This document shows positions 58,961-64,000 of a stretch of DNA of 64,000 nucleotides, piece by piece. Made by a program: the position numbers and the translations under genes. Position 1 is the stretch's first letter. Each line of letters starts with the position of its first letter. The DNA is from Acanthaster planci (lineage: Eukaryota; Echinodermata; Asteroidea; Valvatida; Acanthasteridae): positions 1,121,449 through 1,185,448 of the forward strand of contig NW_019091365.1 in NCBI RefSeq assembly GCF_001949145.1, written 5' to 3'. The notes beneath the pieces are model-generated. The model made no database searches. It was not told the origin of the DNA and saw nothing but the letters and a program-made list of their open reading frames with translations.

Positions 58961-61900
58961 GTATGTAACTTACTAGTCTGCTTGTGCATGTAGTTTACGA
59001 GCCCAGTACTAGAGTAGGCTGTGCCTAACTGTGTGGCGTGTTCGTCGCCTGTTTGTCCTGGGAGTGTGGTGAACGACGAACCCCCAACCCCAGTTATGAC
59101 GGTTCTGGGGGTAGGTACTGTTACCAGTACTACTAGTACTCAGTAGGCCTATTGTACTTTTGTAGTTGTGGTGACTTGTGTTGAAGCCATGATCTAGGGC
59201 CTAACGTAAGGTTAGTCCATCTGGCCCACGTCACAGTCATGACAGTCAAGAGTTATTGAGCCAGGAAAAATCTAGATGTGTGTTTTTGAATGAGAGGAGG
59301 TGGCGAAGAGCGAAAACGGTCAGACTTTGACAGATTTTGAAGTTAGAAATATCACTAAATCCCCAAACATGCCAAAAGTTTTACTTTGGCATTTAAGAAA
59401 GCCAGTAGGTAGGGAGAAAGGTATTTTTAGTGAGTCTTTGGAATTTTTGGGAATCGTTTTCACCCTTTCACTATACACGTATGTAATATCGTGGAGCATT
59501 AGTATGACGATCCCATCCAAAATCAAAAAAGAGGAATACTAATGCTCCACTCAGTAGAGTTAGTGTACATGTACTTCTAGAAACCAAAACACCGCACAAC
59601 CCTCCCTGTGTGCCTTAAGGCCTTTTTATTTGGTACTTAGGGTTGTATCATTAAGGCCATGAGAATGAATATCCCGGATTTCTGTCCACTGCCGGCATAC
59701 TGCTGAAACAGCAGCCCCAAAATTTCATTATTTTCCAACAAGTTATTATTTCAGAAAAATTGTTTTTCCTGTTGGGAATGGTTAAAAATTGGCTGCAAAG
59801 TGCAAAGTAAATTGGGAGTTGTAGTGCGCCATGTGCAAATGGCGTACTTTCATGGTTGGCCCTCTTTGCATGGACAAGTACTCTCTATTGATGCGCAGTA
59901 TGTACATGTACACCAACTAATGAATAATGAAAAAAGCTTCATGGGTTTTCAAAATTATCCCAACGGAAATCCAGGATGTTCACTCTCCAGGCCTAAATGT
60001 TTTTGGAATCCAGCCTCTGAAGTAAATTACTGGTGATGCAAAGTCCATTCCCTCAATCAAATTGTGAGGTACATGTACATGTACTTTATAATTAGAGCTC
60101 TTCAAAAGCTCATAGCGGGTTATTAACACCGACCATTTTTGGAAAATTCAGAGTTTTTCCTCACTGGCCCCAGAACTGTGGGGCTCATCGTGGGAGTGCA
60201 GTGGACAATAAACCCCATTGTTCTGGGGGCATTAAGTCACGATCGCACCTTACCGTACACTTTGTGTACATTGTATATGCCAGGGGGGGGGCTAGTGGCC
60301 AAGCTAGCTCCCTGCAAGTCGGTTCAACAGTTTTTGGAGATGGGGGTTGGAATCTTGTTTTACCTCTTGCAGCTACACAGCTAGCATAGTGCATGTTGCG
60401 TGCCCTCCAATGTCAGTCCAGTCAAACAGCCGTGCGATAAAAAGAAAAAGCAGGCATGTCAGGCCAGCTTTACATGGATGCTAACCCCAGTGTACATGAA
60501 AGTGAAAATGTAAGTAATATGGTCAGTACATGTACATCTGTCAGATTGTTCTGAATTTTTTTGAAGAGTACCGTCTGTTCCGTGATTCATGATTATTCGT
60601 TAACGCTGCGTATATAATTTGCTCTGCAGATCGAACACGCAATCCTTATGCACTGCAGGTTGCAGAGGATGATTTGAATGACAGCAAACCTGCATCCAGC
60701 ATCAAACATGGAAAGCTTGTTGGGTGAGAACTTGCTGGTTGCGTATGTTGTTAAAGGACAAGCTGTGTAAGAATATTTGTCCCGTCTGAGCTGGACAAAT
60801 GGATGCTGGTCTGTGTGGAAAAACTACTTTGTCCACTACCTTTGCTCATTAGGGTTTCTTTAAATCTGTGGTGAACTAAAATCGAGTGAATACTTGGGCC
60901 ATTTAATCTGTTATGATACATTTTGTCGGTTTGATTCGTTTCGTTGCGTGTGATTGCTATAGGCCAGAAATATTTTGTGAAATGTTGTCTGGCATTAACA
61001 TTTTATGATGTAATGTGATAACATTGGCATTTCAACAATGTCATCCATTCTGTCCATTGTACTTTACCTTACAAATCCCCGTAAATTTCTCAACATAACA
61101 ACTAGTCTCTTAATGTATTAATATGCTCCTGTTTCTCTGCACATGTTTCCTCATAGCTATTCTGATGAGATTCTTGCCCACATACTGACCACTGAAACTG
61201 GCTTGTGTGACCACCGCTTTGAGCTGACCATCGATGATGTTAAATTTGTCGGCCACCCAACCCTCATAGTCGGTGAAGGCAGAAAATCGGTAATTAAATA
61301 TGTTTAATATATATTAAATGTGTAACTTCCCATACTTCTGAAATCAACAACAAAGGTTTAACAGCAGTGCTATTTCCCCACTGAATCAACTTTGTGAAAG
61401 TCCTGCCAATGTCAAATCTCTTCAGGAAAAATATCCCCTGTAGATTTTTTCATTTGTATTGATAGCTTAGGTTAATCTGTGTTCAGAGCACAGTATAGAT
61501 CATTACTTTGTGATTGTATTTAACAGAGAAGACAGGATGAGAAGTCCAGACGAGAGAGTCGCACCATGGCAATGTTCAACCTAGTCTTTGTACTACATGT
61601 GAGTAAAATATTCAATTTTCTTTGCTGTCATCTCCACGTGACAACATGGGATGGTACCTTGAGATGCAGATCCTTTTTTAAAGGGAGACATTTGAGGTTA
61701 AATTAAATACATATGTGGAATGAGGGGCACTTCTGTTGTGTAGTTTTCAGATGTTCAACAATCGTATTCCTTCTGGCACATAGTATTTTGTTCTTGTATA
61801 ATTTTTCGTCTAAATTTTTCCAAACTGATGTCTAGCCACGGTACCCATTTCCAGATGGCTACAGGGTTGTTCATCACAGTTGAATATTGGTCATAGTGGT

Positions 61901-63761
61901 GTTCATTATGTTGGCTTTCTATCATATAGGGAATGCAATAAATTGGGGGTAACGCATTTCACAATTGAAGAACACTGTTGCACGAAGCACAGTCTGCGGT
62001 TCTTTTACACATGGATATTGGGTCCTTGTCTTTTTTTTCTCCAGAGTGGTCAGTGTTTTCTCTCTCTCACTCTTTCTCAATGCAGGCCAGTGCTGATCCA
62101 TCAGTGGTTGGATGTTACCACGACCTCAGCAAGCGTCTTGTCTTGGCTCTGAAGCACGAGGAGAGGCGGTGTGGATATCTCAGCCATCAAGCCGTCCTCA
62201 TGATGTCTGCCCACGATGAGGTGGCTGCCATGCCGGAAGGTAAAAAAAAAGAGAGGAGTTCAGAATTGACCTACAGAAACATCAGAGAAGAGAAAGCAGC
62301 CCACCAGGGAGAAAAAGATTAAAAGAAAATGGGGCTAGGCTAGGGGGTCTCAGACCAGAGGAACTTTCTCTTGATCCCATCCTGCATCTCCAGCCTCTTC
62401 ACTCGTCTCCTGTATTTGCCGGTATCATATCTGCTTATGGTGAGGTACTTTGGTCTTGTTGCGTGATGTTAGGGTCAAGCTTGTGACATGGGACACATTT
62501 GTAGGTGGGTTGGAAGGGGTCCCTCAGAGTATTTGAATCAGTGACGGTGTTGCCATTGACTGTTCCAGGTAGAATGTTATGGGGATTTTGAGGTTTTACA
62601 GTATGGAATCACTAAGTAAGGACCATTTACTCAAACAAGCAATACCTTCATGTGTAGAGGATAGCATTGTCACAAATTCTATGTACGGGTACACAATAGG
62701 CAGAAACCCATTCAGTATGCAAACTACTGACTCGTCACAGTAACAAAATCGCTTCACAAGAAGAATCATGCCAGCCTTTCCACGACATCATACATGACCA
62801 GAAGGCTGATTGGCCAGAACAAGTCATCTCAGCGTGGTACATTATGTGTGGAAAAATTGTTCAGGTTTTTAAATACTATCCGGTTCGTAAGTGACTTCGT
62901 CACAAAGGCAAACGCGCCACGATGGGCAGGCTCCCATTGGACGATCGCTGAAGTTGCATGTTAACCTCCGGTTCCATGGTTCCACGTAAACGGCAATCAA
63001 TGCATGTAACTCTATGTGCAGTGCACGTGTGCAGTGGGCGTGGTTTATTGAAGTGACATCGCACTTACGAACCAGATGGGTTATGCTATCATGGGGTTTG
63101 CTTGCCCTGAATGCATAAGAAACCATTTTGCTGAGTGTTTTTCCGTACAGACTTCATGTGTGTAAATGGATCCTATCACTGGTGTAGGGGGTAGCAAACA
63201 GGTTTCATCAGGTTTGGTATTTTGCCCCCCCCCTCTTAGGGGTCTCAAAGTTGGCCACCCCCTTCCATTTCAGACATGTCTCATAAGTTTGTGCACAGGG
63301 GCATCAAGTGCTGTCCACATGTATGATAACTCTTTCCAAAAAAAGTCCACGTATAAATTTCATTTTGTAAAATGGTGAGGGAGATTCCCCTCACATTCAG
63401 AACAATGTGCTGCTTCCTGTGTACATAAAAAGAGCTCTGTTTTCTGCACATGGTCTGTGGGGATTGCACACGATGCCGTTGTTAAGTATTCTTTATATTT
63501 TAAGGGTAACTGGGTACCCGTCATTGACATAAAACAGGTACCTGGCTCTAGAAGTACCCATAAATGCACACCCTTACATTCTAGTAATTTTTCCTGATCT
63601 TAGTTCTTTATCCATGTGTTTCTGTTGAACCTCAAATTCTCAGTCACAAAAGTGTGTAACTTGCCCAACTGTGACATTAATACAGATGCTGAAGAATCAC
63701 CATTCTCCATCATGCTTCAGAAGAGTAAGCTTTGTCGAGACCTCCGACATGTATTCAGTGG
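58843..63761 (+). CDS. NPRL3: GATOR1 complex protein NPRL3, 5' part (six exons)
   Basis: NPRL3 pairs with NPRL2 and DEPDC5 in GATOR1, the GTPase-activating complex for RagA/B that shuts off mTORC1 at the lysosome when amino acids are scarce. Coding exons fit 58843-58960, 60630-60723, 61157-61289, 61527-61598, 62086-62239 and 63686-63761, all with GT-AG borders and matching phases. Together they encode about 215 residues of a protein that is usually somewhat under 600. The start MPGRSTPLSVILVSSGSKGN matches the conserved NPRL3 N-terminus. FELTIDDVKFVGHPTLIV and ASADPSVVGCYHDLSKR with HEERRCGYLS are further family blocks of the longin-type N-terminal domain. The gene continues past the window. 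The ATG has A at -3. No frameshift or stop interrupts the joined exons. Confidence 0.96.
58961..60629 (+). other. NPRL3: NPRL3 intron 1
   Basis: GT-AG intron with acceptor GCTCTGCAG. It holds the perfect inverted repeat at 59491-59550, TACATGTA-rich stretches (60068-60083) and a short G run at 60284-60291. No coding exon is seen inside. Confidence 0.85.
59491..59550. repeat. Perfect 15-bp inverted repeat in NPRL3 intron 1
   Basis: GTGGAGCATTAGTAT (59491-59505) and ATACTAATGCTCCAC (59536-59550) are exact reverse complements around a 30-nt spacer. The 60-nt hairpin is of pre-miRNA size but its stem is shorter than usual. A small MITE remnant is the main alternative. Confidence 0.85.
60630..60723 (+). 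CDS. NPRL3: NPRL3 coding exon 2
   Basis: Reads NRTRNPYALQVAEDDLND and onward, a variable linker also present in vertebrate NPRL3. The acceptor is TGCAG and the donor GTGAGA at 60724. It is the least conserved exon of the set, but its phase joins exons 1 and 3 perfectly. Confidence 0.85.
61157..61289 (+). CDS. NPRL3: NPRL3 coding exon 3
   Basis: Encodes SDEILAHILTTETGLCDHRF and the highly conserved VGHPTL motif. The acceptor is CTCATAG and the donor GTAATT at 61290, phase 0. Confidence 0.94.
61527..61598 (+). CDS. NPRL3: NPRL3 coding exon 4
   Basis: Encodes 24 residues: an Arg/Lys/Glu-rich linker, then TMAMFNLVFVLH, which corresponds to the conserved beta strand before the ADPS motif. The donor is GTGAGT. 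Confidence 0.93.
62086..62239 (+). CDS. NPRL3: NPRL3 coding exon 5
   Basis: Encodes ASADPSVVGCYHDLSKRLVL, then HEERRCGYLS and the helix up to AAMPE. A pyrimidine tract of CT repeats precedes the acceptor TGCAG. The donor is GTAAAA at 62240. Confidence 0.95.
62240..63685 (+). other. NPRL3: NPRL3 intron 5
   Basis: A GT-AG intron of about 1.4 kb with acceptor ATACAG. No coding exon or clear repeat is seen inside. Confidence 0.8.
63686..63761 (+). CDS. NPRL3: NPRL3 coding exon 6
   Basis: Encodes SPFSIMLQKSKLCRDLRHVF, equivalent to the conserved KCKLARDLK helix of vertebrate NPRL3. The donor is GTATGT at 63762. The remaining exons lie beyond the window, and 63762-64000 is intron. Confidence 0.88.
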
Positions 63762-64000
63762 GTATGTACAATTTCATTGATAATGATGATATTAATAGGA
63801 ATATGGACTTAACTTACTCACTATTCCAGGAAAGAGATTGTAGCTCCATTACTTGATTATTGTATACGCTCACAGCTTCCTGGGAAGTATACAGCTCAAC
63901 GTTGCCCATTATGGAGCAAATGGCTAAACAAACAAAATTATTTCTGGCATTTCTGGTACCTATTTGTATTCCTGGGTAGAAAGAGGGTTAGTGGGAGTAA

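Noticed and set aside
1-64000. CRISPR arrays, operons, ribosome binding sites, rRNA or intact tRNA genes
   Set aside because: The window is animal nuclear DNA. No such arrays are present and no intact tRNA or rRNA was recognised.

Overview
This window is nuclear DNA from an animal. It is AT-leaning and gene-sparse, carries repeat relics and one assembly gap, and contains spliced genes with GT-AG introns. The two cytochrome P450s look like the CYP1 family, known mainly from deuterostomes. Together with frequent words such as TACATGTA and TAGGCCT, this suggests a marine invertebrate deuterostome, perhaps an echinoderm. The species call is an inference with low certainty.

Three genes are secure, all on the + strand. 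(1) A CYP1-like P450 of 540 aa lies at 16399-18021. Its coding region has no intron and it is complete from membrane anchor to heme loop. Its promoter has a TATA box, a CCAAT box and four strict matches to the aryl hydrocarbon receptor element TNGCGTG within 158 bp. (2) A second CYP1-like P450 of 480 aa lies at 36423-37865. It also has an uninterrupted coding region, but its reading frame starts at the proline hinge and lacks the N-terminal anchor. (3) The 5' part of NPRL3, a subunit of the GATOR1 brake on mTORC1, starts at 58843. Six coding exons fit a continuous protein and the gene runs off the right edge of the window.

The remaining sequence is mostly intergenic. From 1 to 16 kb there are foldback repeats (2710-2859 is the clearest), a GACTC-rich minisatellite, a tRNA-like SINE, LINE-type 3' tails and two members of a dispersed repeat of about 200 bp. 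From 18 to 36 kb there are a tandem 120-bp duplication, a 5'-truncated non-LTR retrotransposon relic ending in an AAATG tail, a small MITE-like element with inverted ends, a short perfect hairpin and a 244-base run of N. From 38 to 58 kb there are a possible isolated exon, a second GACTC-rich patch, two more copies of the 200-bp repeat and a strong 129-bp foldback.

Functionally, the P450 pair is best read as a local duplication of xenobiotic or endogenous-ligand oxidases. At least the first carries a dense set of aryl hydrocarbon receptor-type sites. NPRL3 is an unrelated housekeeping neighbour. The strongest novel signals are the receptor-site cluster, the anchorless second P450 and the long inverted repeats that could fold as hairpin RNAs.
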